DNA from: Liolophura sinensis
Taxonomy: Eukaryota > Mollusca > Polyplacophora > Chitonida > Chitonidae
Reading direction: 5' to 3'
Assembly: GCF_032854445.1 (NCBI RefSeq)
Contig: NC_088295.1
Coordinates: 71,824,028 to 71,888,027 of the forward strand
Length of the DNA stretch: 64,000 bases
The notes under the pieces are model-generated. The model worked only from the letters and a program-made list of their open reading frames with translations, searched no databases and was not told the DNA's origin. Below, piece by piece: positions 37,986-49,703 of this stretch (positions within the stretch are counted from its first letter, which is position 1; every line of letters begins with the position of its first letter). Made by a program: the position numbers and the translations under genes.

Positions 37986-40900
37986 CCCGAGCAATCTCGT
38001 TAATTCCTAGTTACACCAGTTTAACACTGAAAAATTCTTTGGGCAAATTGGCACTAAGTAGCACCTAGTTTTAGGAGATACATGTATTGACTTATATTAT
38101 CTTCTGGAAATACTGTGGTTGATTGTCCAAAGCACTCATAACATTGCATGCATTACGTACATGTATCTACCATAACAGCATTATGCCTTCAGTAGTTGTC
38201 ACTAAGACACTATGGTTGTTGTTTTTCCTCCAATTAAAAAAACCAATCAAATAAATAAGTATCCATGGTTGTTATGTTATAAAATCACCCCCTGTATGAT
38301 CTCAGTGAATGGTGATACAGTGACACAGCATGATAAATTTGTTGATATAATTTGAGAAATATAAGAGTTGTTGAAGAAATTTCTTTGTTGTATTTATATA
38401 TATGGACGAGTTATATTTTTGTGTGGTGCCGAAGATGAACAAGCTTGCAAGTCCATACCTCTACCAAGTAAAAATAGAACAAGTCCACATCAGCTTGTAT
38501 TTATTCCATAACCTATTTATAATATTACACATCAAACATCAATCATTTTAAGTATGGAGCAATATTTAGTTGCCGTAAATGAAACTTATGCACACAAATT
38601 TAAGATAGTAAAACTCCTGAGCACGGATTTATACAGAGAGAAAACACACTGTCATTGAATGAGGTTATGGCAGCGTCACATTTCTGGTGCCATTGTGCTA
38701 ATGACGACTGGCATGCAATATGAAATACATGCCACAATTTTAAAAAGTCATAATGATTATGACTTAACACCACATCGGCAATATCTCAGCCATGTCGTGG
38801 CGAGCAATGTTAAAAGAAAGACAAACGGGGAAGGAGTATAATAAATTGCCTTAAACACATCTAACTCTGACATCTGAAACACCTGCCAGGGCACTTGCTG
38901 TTTGGGAAAAAGCCTATTTCATCTCACATGCCTGAAAACTGCTATTGCAGGATGCAGTGTACTAGTATGTTAGTGTCTGGCTGATGCAATCCACTCAAAC
39001 ATTGACTTAGACATTGACAAAGCTGTCTGTGTGGGTTTGTTTGTTGACGGATATTCCAGCTGAAATTGAATCAGTGAAGACAGCGAAGATGTTTTGTATA
39101 ATTTACAAGGGTTCATGTACATGCGTGGTGCAATGCATACTTATATACAGTTCATGAGATGTCATTGCAGAATAGTGATGTGATGTTACCAGAATCATTG
39201 GACAAGCCTGAGCTGGTATTCTTGAACAGAGTCGGATTGAATATAACTGATATATGGCACACAGAATTTTTTCATGCAACATTAAATCTTAAGCAGATTT
39301 ATTTTAACACACACCTATGAAAAAGACACACATGTCATTTTCACTGACAATCACATGTATTGTTTTAGTGTAAAGTTTAAGCTTTTAAAGCAGTATTTTT
39401 GGTAAGCTTTTATCCTCATTTTTTGTGCAAAATAAGACATTTGTTGCAGAAATTTCCATGGTGAAGTCTTATTGGTGTAAGACATGTACTAGCTTACTTA
39501 ATACTGCCTTCAAATGTCTACAACAGTTGCAATAGTTACAACATGTTGCCATATACATGTTGGAAAAGGGCTTATCTGCAGGTTAGCAGCGCAGATTGAA
39601 TGGTTTAGGTTTACATCTGTCTCACACATGATGCAATACTTCAACCTGTTACTTGTAGACTAAGAATGCCTGTTGTGTTCAGTATTTAGTTGTTTGAAAT
39701 GGGTAGTATTTGAGGATTTAGGTACTGATAAACATATGTTTATCACTTTGCCCTCATTCCTGGAATAATAGCTCCAAGTCAGCCTTGTAGTGGGCGTTGT
39801 TTATGTAGAGCCTGTGTGTGAATGTAACAGTGTAATGGGCGTTGGGCCAAGAGATTTGGCAGTCATGTGGTAAAGCTGGGTAAAGCTAAAGGGTATAAAC
39901 TGTAGTAGACATTGAAGGTTGTGAATTGACCTTGTGCATTGCATGTGAACTTGGCACAGGGGATGGGATGAGACTATAACATCATGGTACCAGGCTGAGC
40001 TGGATGAAAGGTTGATACATTTATCTGGTAATTGTGCAGGATTACTTATTTTATTTGAGAATCCATACAGTAATCTGATCAGTGATATTGTTTATCTGTG
40101 GATATATCATATTGTCACCTGTAAATGCCTTCACATCACTCTTTGAAAGGGATATGTGTATTACATTTACCACAGGAGCAGTCTTAAGGCATGTGAAAAG
40201 CCGCACTGCCGTCTTTTTATGTGGAATCTTCTTTTTTGTTTACATAGACATGTGCATATGCCATGCTGCCTCAGATTTCATTTATAAATTAGGCTTTTGT
40301 GCACTAATCTCTATATTAGGCTGAAGCAAAGTTGTGTAAGTGAAAAGTGCAGTGACCTGTGCAAGAATATAATAAATTATAGGTCCCATTTTTAGCAAAG
40401 ATGTTTGTGTGTGACATTGCGCAAATGATACAATGTCATACTGAGGTCTGATTACCCTAAATGACCTAAACATTTGACAAGAAAAGAGCATTTTTGAGGC
40501 AGACAAATGTCACGAGATACTACTTCTGGTGCTAAAATTTTCCCAGTGGGACATCCTCCGACCTTCCAAACACCTCTCAAAGCACCTTTCTAAATCTCCC
40601 AGAATCTGGACAAATGAGCGGCTTAGTCATGGGTGCAATTTTAGGTCATTTAGACCAGATGTCAGTATGAGGCATGTGTGTGGATGTAGTAGTGATTATC
40701 ATTACATGTACACTGGGATGTGTGGGGTTATGGGTACTGTAAATGTGTTCACTATAAACTCTGAGCATGTATTTAGTTTAACCCATTAGGCAGAGACATT
40801 GTTACTAAAAAGACCACAGGTTAAACTCAGGTTAATGCTTAAATCTCAAAGTAATTAAGACTCCCTGCTGCTGTTTTATATGTGAACTAAAATGTTCTAC

Positions 40901-41465
40901 ATGTGTTTAAGTAACACCAAGTGATACAAATATTTATATAGAAGTACATCATTATTGTGTTAAAACTCGTGCTATTTTTTAATGGCTTGTTAGTGTAGGA
41001 CGTGAGGATGGGCTGAAGTCATTTAATAATGAATCTGTCGTTGTGACTGGTTTTGGTATTAAATTGTCACTAATTTTTCAAGGATGGATCACTGATGCGG
41101 CCATTGGTCAGGTGTGGTGTCAACAATGTTATATTTAGTCTACATAAGAGGAACACCAGTATAAGTTTACTTTATAAACCTTTGCACCAGACACTGGCCC
41201 TGGGGACACAGTGTGTAAAAAGCTCATCTTACTGAGGCTAACCACTGTCTGTCGATCTTAGAATTATTTTGGCTCTAGTGAGTATCGTTATTCAGAGATT
41301 ATTTTCACTCTCTTAATGTTGAAGTATACATATTTCATTTGAAAGAGACTGCTTAGACCATTAATGTAGCAATGTGACCTTACATATTTACTTTTTATTA
41401 GTGCACAAAAATAGGCATACACTATGTGGCTGTGTGAATTATTCATACTGAAAACCTTAGGAATT

Positions 41466-41467
<2 letters not shown>

Positions 41468-41506
<39 letters not shown>
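41468..41506. repeat. (TA)n microsatellite
   Basis: About 19 TA dinucleotides upstream of the 80-residue gene. Confidence 0.9.
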
Positions 41507-41512
<6 letters not shown>

Positions 41513-41787
41513 GACTTACATAATTGCTATTTGCTTGTATACATTGTGTTCGTATGTACTACATTGTGCAGTTCTTTAAGGTATTGGAATAATTTTGCTA
41601 CATTCAACAGATTGAAATCTTCAATGGATACTAGTATGGTACATGTATAGAATGATGGGTGAAATTTTCATACTGTGTTAAAAGATCACCAGTTGTCTGT
41701 TCGTTGAACACACAATAGTGACTGAAATTTTTTTCATTCAGGGTTGCAAGATGAAAACTTGAAACTCCATATTCTTCTGTTTTTCAG

Positions 41788-41893
41788 ATGTGAATGAAGT
41801 AAATCTGCCATCATGAGCGCTATACTGATATCTCGTAGTGGACAGCTTACCCGCCGTTTTTCGAATGGTCAGCTGCTTCTGAAACTTCCACAG
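41788..41893 (+). CDS. Exon of the small mitochondrial-type gene (leader end, start codon, presequence)
   Basis: The acceptor cttctgtttttcag ends at 41787. There are 25 nt of leader, then ATG at 41813 in context catcATGagc, and donor CCACAG|gtaaaa at 41893/41894. The coding part is 27 codons. The open frame beyond 41893 is intron. Confidence 0.7.
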
Positions 41894-42780
41894 GTAAAAT
41901 TGCCCTTAAAGCGCGAAGGCTTACAAGTACATGTAAATGTTGATGTCATTTCGTGCACAATCATATTCATAAGAAGTTGTATGCTGAAAAAGTTAGATGG
42001 CAATATGCATGGAAGTTTTCATTTTTAGTTTCACTGGAGTAATTCTCGCATTCATTAAAGATTTGTTCTGTTTATATCAGTGTGACCAATTGCCACGAAG
42101 CCTGCTTTACGGAGAATGTTGCCTGTATCTGTGGAGAATGTTCAGAGATACACGTACATAGTGGATGTATTCAGAATGAATGCATGGACGGAAGGAAACC
42201 CCTAGGCTTAAGAAAATTGGAATATGAGGCATTATGGCATATGCCAGAGAGCAAGAAAGAGACAGACTTGCAAATTCGATGCATTTACTTTAGATAATTT
42301 TGGCCAAAAACAACGAAGAAACAAATCATGAAAACATTCCTGGAATCTCTTTACTTACAGGTATAATATCCAGTAAGTTATTCAGTGTAAATGTATTATG
42401 TTGGTATGGTAGGATAAAACTTGAGTTATCCCCCCTTCCAAAGCCTGTATACCTTTGGTGTGGGTCAAACTGCACTGATGGGCAATAGATGTGGATGTTA
42501 CATACTGTATCATTAATTCATTTAATATGTGAGAATAATGTTCAAGGTTATGTAGTAATGTGAAGCACTTTCCTCCAGGCTCTGGTTTTCTAAATCAGAT
42601 TTTCTTTGCATTTTTCAGACTGAAGGAACTGTGAGCTCTACAAGAAGCTCTGACAGCTGGATTTTACGCTCAGCTATTGTCCTTTCCTTCCTGGGATTTG
42701 GATTTTCGGCCTTCTCTACTCAGAAGCTGTGTGACACGAGTAAACACAAAACACCCCTTGCTTTTCTCAAAAAGTCATGA
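41813..42780 (+). CDS. Small, probably mitochondrial, single-pass membrane protein (80 aa, two exons), not recognised
   Basis: Coding exons are 41813-41893 (27 codons) and 42619-42780 (53 codons plus TGA), joined in phase 0 at CCACAG|gtaaaa and tttttcag|ACTGAAG. The first 27 residues, MSAILISRSGQLTRRFSNGQ then LLLKLPQ, are basic, Ser/Leu-rich and free of acids, typical of a mitochondrial presequence. Residues of about 42-59 (WILRSAIVLSFLGFGFSAF) form one hydrophobic helix, followed by a short basic tail ending FLKKS. Size and layout resemble small respiratory-chain subunits such as COX7C, but I see no convincing family motif and assign none. The leader exon continues upstream to acceptor 41787. 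A polyadenylation signal follows at 43290. The NRF-1-like site at the putative promoter agrees with a mitochondrial role (inference). Confidence 0.72.
42619..42780 (+). CDS. Last coding exon of the small mitochondrial-type gene
   Basis: The acceptor tgcatttttcag ends at 42618. It encodes TEGTVSSTRSSDSW, the membrane helix, then STQKLCDTSKHKTP and LAFLKKS with TGA at 42778-42780. The 3' UTR runs on to about 43310. Confidence 0.72.
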   Translation, partial: TEGTVSSTRSSDSWILRSAIVLSFLGFGFSAFSTQKLCDTSKHKTPLAFLKKS

Positions 42781-43289
42781 TGGCAGATATAGGAACTTGT
42801 GATATAAACTAACAATGCAATGCTGAGCAGACAGTGTGAGAGTTGGCCTTGATTCTTGGGCTGACATTAGAGTTAGTTTGTGATAGGCATACCGGTGCAG
42901 TACATATTCATATATTAACCAGGACCAGGATGGGTGTTTTACCTTATAACATATATGGACATGTGAGTCAGAAATACATGTACATGGATGGACTGTCTCC
43001 AGCTTGGTCATACAACCGTACATAATTCACCAGTTTTGTCTCTTTCGCTATCTGTGCCCGGTTATATTTATGAGTTATCAAAATTGTTATTTAAAGAGTG
43101 CCAGTCAATCTTATGATAGGTATATGCTGAACAAATCCCAAAACTGTCTGTTGTGAAGAAACTATACCATGGACTGTGGTGTAGTTATTGTTAAAAAATT
43201 GTTTATTTGTGTGTATATGTGGAATGAAGTAGATAAGTCTGATTACTGTGAAGATGTTTTATTGTCATTAGTCATTTATATTACAAAGA

Positions 43290-43295
43290 AATAAA
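43290..43295 (+). terminator. Polyadenylation signal AATAAA
   Basis: A canonical hexamer about 510 nt after the stop of the small plus-strand gene, followed by a T/C-rich stretch (ctctgggcttttctcgct). It is the only well-placed AATAAA in the 3' region. Confidence 0.55.
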
Positions 43296-43310
43296 CTAAC
43301 CTCTGGGCTT

Positions 43311-44620
43311 TTCTCGCTGTAAATTGGCAGTTTTGTCTTACCGTTTCTCTTTGCTACATGTAACAAATTTGGATGCAGTTTATCCCACTTTAAATCTTGA
43401 AAGTAAAACTTTATTTTGGTCTCACCAACTTCAAAAGTTAAAATGTAGTATGATTTTAAATGCACTAATGTTCTTTAAAAGTGTTCAAATTCACAGGATG
43501 TAAAGATTAAAAAATTTAAACAATTCAAACTTAGTATGAGAAAAAAGTAAATATTGATTTTTTAATTGATTAATTTAGTTTATTATATGTATAATATTTA
43601 TATATAATATATAATATTTTTTGATTAATTAATTTATTGGTTTTTACACCGAACTCGAGAATATTTCACTTATAATATGCAGCTAGTATCACGGTGTAGG
43701 AAACTGACCCCGAGGGAAACAATTGATTACATGCTGACTCAGTCTTTTAAAGTGCTGCACTCCCAGCAGATGGCAGGCTCTTGGCCAGCAAGATTGAGTG
43801 TTCAAATCCAGATCTTGCTCTTTTAGTGTTCTTTTTCATCTACAGCTTTGTCAACTACCTGGTGAAAGGAATGCAGTTATTTTCTCCCATAGACTGCCAT
43901 TCATTGACTATATGATTGTGGTATTTTTGAATATGGGGTGAAATACAAGTTAAATATCTGACCAAATAGTTGATTCACTGCAACAAGATATTATCATTTC
44001 ATCTTAGTCAGAATCTGGTCACGTAACAGAAAGAGCAGGACAAAATTACGTTTAACTTTTCCTACAGTGTCAGGATCGGGGCACCTAAGAGACACTCACA
44101 AGACAAAAATTCATGCCAGTGGCAGGGGGTTTGTACTCAACTACCTAAACCATGGGCTTGAGTGCATTTATATAAATGAAAAATACTTGAATATGGCATC
44201 AAATACTGATCAAAGAATTAAATACATGTAGTGTATTGTCCGCACTCCTAGTACCTACATGTGGATACTGGGATTGTCACTGTGAAACAAATCCATCTCT
44301 GTAGTGAGCATCTGTACAGTGACATCAACTAGACTCTGTTAACTGTAATACCGGTATCTGGATGCCTGTCAATCATGACATTGTTTTAAACCCAGTCTGG
44401 GCCTGATATTTGTTTTAGTTTATTAGCAGCTAAGCCAAGAATGTGGACTGATGTCCCGTGACATGCATATTAGGATAAGACTGCTACGGTGTACTACCAT
44501 TTAAGTCTACTGACTTCTGATCAACACTGACTGGACATTATTAGTTCACCCTAGTATCTATAACTGGGTACTTGCACTTCAGTGACCAGACATTTTTGTT
44601 ACACAGCAAAGACATACCTG
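43311..44620. other. Intergenic region with a SINE-like fragment
   Basis: AT-rich spacer after the small plus gene. 43625-43830 includes tttttacaccgaactcgaga then atatttcacttataatatgc, matching the tail of the SINE family, followed by a decayed body. Nothing else is supported. Confidence 0.5.
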
Positions 44621-44659
44621 TATGCAGTGCCTGTGTGTAGACACCACCATATACTACCA

Positions 44660-46240
44660 GGCATTATCACTTCTTATCACCACACAAGATCTAATACTGA
44701 CATGGCCAACCAGCAGTATCAGTTTGTCCATGTACCAGTATCTGCACACACTGTCAACTGTTACCTGCCATCAGTTCATCAGGGACACCTGGCTGGTTTT
44801 ATCCAAATACTGACATCTGGCCGAACACCTGTATCATGTACATGTAACCGTATCTAGACACATTGTCAACCCATATCCGACATCAGTTCATCAGGGACAC
44901 CTGGCTGGCTTTATCCTAATACTGATATCTGGCCACCTGTATCTGAACGCCTGTATCATGTACATGTTACAGTATCTAGACACACTGTCAACTGATACCC
45001 GACATCAGTTCATCAGGGACACCTGGCTGGTTTTATCCAAATACTGACATCTGGACGAACACCTGTATCATGTACATGTAACCGTATCTAGACACATTGT
45101 CAACCCATATCCGACATCAGTTCATCAGGGACACCTAGCTGACTTTATCCTAATACTGATATCTGGCCACCTGTATCTGAAAATCTGTATCATGTACATG
45201 TAACAGTATCTAGACACACTGTCAACCGATACCCGACATCAGTTCATCAGGGACACCTGGCTGGCTTTATCATAATACGGACATCTGGCCAAACACCTGT
45301 ATCATGTACATGTAACTGTATCTAGACACATTGTCAACCCATATCTGACATCAGTTCATCAGGGACACCTGGCTGGCTTTATCCTAATACTGATATCTGG
45401 CCACCTGTATCTGAACACCTGTATCATGTACATGTTACAGTATCTAGACACACTGTCAACTGATACCCGACATCAGTTCTTCAGGGACACCTGGCTGGCT
45501 TTATCATAATACGGACATCTGGCCGAACACCTGTATCATGTACATGTTACAGTATCTAGACACACTGTCAACTGTTACCTGCCATCAGTTCATCAGGGAC
45601 ACCTTGCTGGTTTTATCCAAATACTGATATCTGGCCACCTGTATCTGAACACCTGTATCATGTACATGTTACAGTATCTAGACACACTGTCAACTGATAC
45701 CTGAAATCAGTTCATCAGGGACACCTAGCTGACTTTATCCTAATACTGACATCTGGCCGAACATCTGTATCATGTACATGTAACCGTATCTAGACACATT
45801 GTCAACCGATACCCGACATCAGTTCATCAGGGACACCTGGCTGGCTTTATCCTAATACTGATATCTGGCCGAACATCTGTATCATGTACATGTTACAGTA
45901 TCTAGACACACTGTCAACTGATACCTGACATCAGTTCATCAGGGACACCTGGCTGGCTTTATCCTAATACTGATATCTGGCCGAACACCTGTATCATGTA
46001 CATGTTACAGTATCTAGACACACTGTCAACTGATACCCGACATCAGTTCATCAAGGACACCTGGCCGGCTTTATCATAATACGGACATCTGGCCGAACAT
46101 CTGTATCATGTACATGTTACAGTATCTAGAAACACTGTCAACTGATACCTGAAATCAGTTCATCAGGGACACCTAGCTGACTTTATCCTAATACGGACAT
46201 CTGGCCGAACATCTGTATCATGTACATGTAACCGTATGTT
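44660..46240. repeat. Tandem satellite with alternating 112/122-bp units
   Basis: The anchor tcagttcatcagggacacct recurs at 44771, 44883, 45005, 45117, 45239, 45351, 45473, 45585, 45707, 45819, 45931, 46043 and 46155. Spacings are 112, 122, 112, 122, 112, 122, 112, 122, then 112 to the end. The 10-bp difference is ggccacctgtatctgaacac versus ggccgaacac. Every unit contains atcatgtacatgt. Decayed units extend left to about 44660. No gene overlaps. Confidence 0.95.
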
Positions 46241-46329
46241 CTCCATATACCACTATCTCAACACTTGTCCAACTACCGTCAAATATCATCAGCTAGTCCA
46301 GCACCTGCAACTGGCCATTTGTAACTGAC

Positions 46330-46745
46330 ATGTCATCTAAGCAACTGTGTCTATTTACCTGGTTGACCATTAATAGACATGCCATCTAAGCACCTGTGTC
46401 TAAACACCTGGTCAGCTGCTAACAGACATGTAATTTCAGCACCTATGTCTAGACACCTGGTCAGCTGCTGAAAAACAAGTCAATCCAGCACCTGTGTCTA
46501 GACATCTGGTTAGCAGTTAACAGACATGTCGTCCCAGCACCTGCTTCTAGACACCTGGTCGACTGCTAACAAACATATCCCAGGACCTGCGTCCATACAC
46601 CTGGTCAACTACTAACAGACCTGTATTCTCAGAAACTGTGTCTATACACCTGGTCAGCAACAGACTTGTCATCTCAGCACTTGCATCTAGACACTTGGTC
46701 AACTGCTAACATGGCTTCTCACCACCTGCCTCTGCAGAACTGGTT
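46330..46745. repeat. Second tandem array, unit about 49 bp, degenerate
   Basis: Repeated blocks of the form cacctgtgtctagacacctg then gtcagctgctaacagacatg occur about nine times at roughly 49-bp spacing. The unit shares tagacac..tgtcaactg..gacat with the neighbouring 112/122-bp array, which suggests a common origin. Confidence 0.85.
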
Positions 46746-48353
46746 GAGAGCTAACATATGTTTCATCCCTGTAGCTGCTCTTTGACACTGTGGAAACACA
46801 CACAATTTATGTTTCATCCATTCAAGCCAGTAACAGGACTTTATACACAGCAGTCAAGAGATATTTTATTTTCAGCCCTTTAGCAGGACTATGACACTTG
46901 GTCAATATCTGCCATATGTCATCACTTTATCCACGTACTCAACAGAATAAATGATTATGGCTTAACACCATTTCGGCAATATATCAACCACATCTTGACA
47001 AAGGAACTCAAAAAAGAGCACATAAAGCCACACAACAACTGCTTTGAAAACAAGGGGACAAGTCAGAACCAGACATGCATGTATTTACATTCCAGTGTGG
47101 GGATGTAGATGCTTGGCTAACTACAGCACACATATCTCAACCTTCTCACAATTAACCTGTCAAGCCCTCTACTCATGAACATGTACAATGGGTGGAGGAA
47201 TCTGTTTAAATCTTGTGAGAATTTGCCAGGCTATCACATCAGTTGACATTACCAAAACAGGATTGAATTGACAGTGATCAACTGACAGTGCAGACAGGCT
47301 CTCCTGGGTTAAATTCGGCTACCTTGGTTACACTTGAAAAAATCTGCAAAACCCTGTACCTAATTCAGCTTAGGCCAAGCAGAGTCTGGACATGCCTATC
47401 TCTCATATCTGCCAATCAGAATCTGTTCTGTGTCTCCTTAATAATGAAGTAGCATAAGCCAAAGCATGACAACGAGGCACTAATGCGACACTATAAAGCA
47501 AGTCCATGCACTTTTTTGTTTCCCTTTTATAATACATTTATTTAATTCCAGAACTGAAATTACACATATACAAGTTTAATCTTTTAACAAGCAATTTCTT
47601 TCATGTATCAACACACGCACACACTTTCACCATCTTATCAGACCATTCCATTTCAAAGATCCCAGTCCAAACTAATTGTTCAGAAGAAAGAAAGCTATTA
47701 ATTTACGTCCTACCAAAATGATATTTAGCTGGCTTAAGAAAATTAAGTACACTGAATAACAAATTAGTAGTTTCAAGATAAGAAGCTCTTTTATACAGTT
47801 CAGTTTAAAAGCTTGCCTTTAATGATGAGAACATCAAATAATCAATACAGATTCCCAATAAGCTGCTAAGGTCCAGAAACCTGTCACCGGAGATCACATT
47901 ACCAAGCAAAAGTTTAATAAAGCTTTTAGACAGAGTAAGTTTAACTTCCACAATGGACCACCTTGCTTTACATATACCTGAGCAATACAGAAATCCTGTT
48001 CAACATCACAAATTTACAGACAGCGATCATTCGAGGTTTAAATATGGACTGAGATGCTTTACATCGACCACCCAACTTGACAGTCAGCAAATCCATCTCA
48101 GTCAAAATTGTTCAAAAAATTTTGACCTGCAATACAGAAACTGTTGGATACCAACTGATATGATAAAGGCAAGGAATATAAAACAATCAAATTATCACAG
48201 GAAACTTGTAACCCTCCCCTTACCACAAAAACACCTCATAATAATCATTGTGAAATTGGAAAGTTATTCTGGTTCATCAGAGATCAGCATGTCCTTCGAC
48301 TTAAATCCAGTACAGGATGTACCATATGTAACTCTGTTGATGTGCAGTAAAGT
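46746..48353. other. Intergenic spacer, repeat fragment only
   Basis: 46946-46995 (gattatggcttaacaccatt, then tcggcaatatatcaacca) matches a repeat at 38750-38815. A long plus-strand open frame begins at 47953. It has no family similarity, lies opposite the ATXN7L3 3' region and ends in a SINE copy, so I do not call it a gene. Confidence 0.5.
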
Positions 48354-48359
48354 TTTATT
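48354..48359 (-). terminator. Candidate polyadenylation signal for ATXN7L3
   Basis: The minus strand reads AATAAA about 1.2 kb beyond the ATXN7L3 stop codon, at the end of a SINE-derived segment. Another AATAAA is at about 47.54 kb on this strand, so the true 3' end is uncertain. Confidence 0.3.
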
Positions 48360-48369
48360 GATTTATCTG

Positions 48370-48560
48370 ATTAGGGTGTTACGCCATAATCAAGAAATAC
48401 TTCAATTAAACGAGAGCAGCCAGCATTATGACAGGAGGAAACAAGGAAAACCACAACCATCTGCAAGTTGCTGCCTCACTGGAGAGGAAGCCAACATCAG
48501 CTGGACTTGAAACTCTCAGTAACCGCACTGTTGGAAGGCTCCTGAGGGCCACAAGGTAGT
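48370..48560 (-). mobile_element. SINE copy, truncated
   Basis: The blocks acgccataatcaagaaatac, ccagcattatgacaggagga, accatctgcaagttgctgcc, gaagccaacatcagctggac and ggaaggctcctgagggcc are in the same order as in the other SINE copies. It lies in the probable 3' UTR of ATXN7L3. Confidence 0.7.
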
Positions 48561-49584
48561 TAAGTAGTAAACTTGCAACATGTGAAACCTCTGGGTTCTT
48601 ACATTCACATGTAAGTGTGTGACTAAGGCTTTGGAACGAATTCAATAGAGCATAGTTGCATGCAAACACTCAGAACGATTCAACAGTACAATAGAAGGAT
48701 ATATCTATCATCAAACAATTTAACTTTTGTTAAATCCTTGAATCCTTAAAACGACTAGTTGAATATAAAAAAAATTATTGGAGTGAATACTGTCACATCA
48801 TTTCACCCACATATCAACACAATGCAAAACAAGAAGTGAAATCGACTGTCACTGCAACTTGCCGCAGCCTGTTGACTGGGGTATTTCAGTGAGATAATTC
48901 ACTCTTATATGTAACTGTTCTGTTTCAAACAAACAGCATGCATTCTGAAATTTCCACCTATCAACCAGAAAGAACCAGTCTGAAAGAATCCCATAGGGTG
49001 AATAAGTACTTAACACATACATATCAATCTTGAAGCCTGCATATCCTACAAACAGTCGCTCTGACAAATTCTGTTCACAAGCAACATTGCACACACAAAA
49101 CACACATTTCAATGATTATCTTCCACTCAAATCATGAATGATGAGTTTAGTTTTTCTTTTTCAGGGATTTCCAAATATATACAACAACAACTCTAAGAAA
49201 CACAGAAATGATCTCTGGCAGGTTCATGTCCTTTACAGTATCAAACTGTGATAGACTGCCTTTCCTGGATTCTCGATTGAAATGAAGAACTTTCTTGTTG
49301 ATTTTTGGTCCATGGAAAATCCCTGATTTTTGTGGAGGTCTGTTTAGCTGGCTCTCACTGAATGCTGTGTAGTCTAAGCCAGTAATATATCTTTGTGTCA
49401 ATAACAAGTAACACTCAGTTATCTCCCCTTGATGCCGACTTCTCATGCAGGCTCTTTGCATGAAATACAGTATGTTGAGTTTACCCATATTACCAAGTGC
49501 ATCAATGCAACTTCTGGTAACCAAATCTGTACATATCATATATACAAGTTCCTAATGATTCAAGTTTCCTAAGTTGAACATTGT

Positions 49585-49703
49585 TCAACTGAAGTCATAC
49601 AGATTGGCAATGTTCGATTGTTGACTACTGCTGGACTTGGACTTTTTCTTCTTACTGTGGGACTTGGAGCTAGATTTACCGGAGCGCTTCCTGGAACTTG
49701 TAC
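49585..49703 (-). CDS. ATXN7L3: ATXN7L3 last coding exon
   Basis: Acceptor gtttcccag, entering with 2 nt that complete a Ser codon (A|GT). It encodes [20 protein letters not shown], then [19 protein letters not shown] and TGA at 49587-49585. The Lys/Ser-rich tail ending in a short LYD motif mirrors the vertebrate C-terminus (basic run, then IYDD). Confidence 0.9.

Larger units (their letters stand above)
37051..41787 (+). other. Probable first intron of the small plus gene
   Basis: AT-rich sequence with an inverted-repeat pair (37670-37710 with 37936-37980), a copy of a repeat from 35.43 kb, a gattatgacttaacaccac repeat (38750-38815) and a (TA)n run (41468-41506). No coding exon is supported. 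Confidence 0.45.

Noticed and set aside
44582..44857. Plus-strand frames at the left end of the satellite
   Set aside because: They run into the tandem array and are explained by decayed repeat units.
47953..48510. 185-codon plus-strand open frame
   Set aside because: No family resemblance, no neighbouring splice signals, antisense to the ATXN7L3 3' region, and its last third is SINE sequence.
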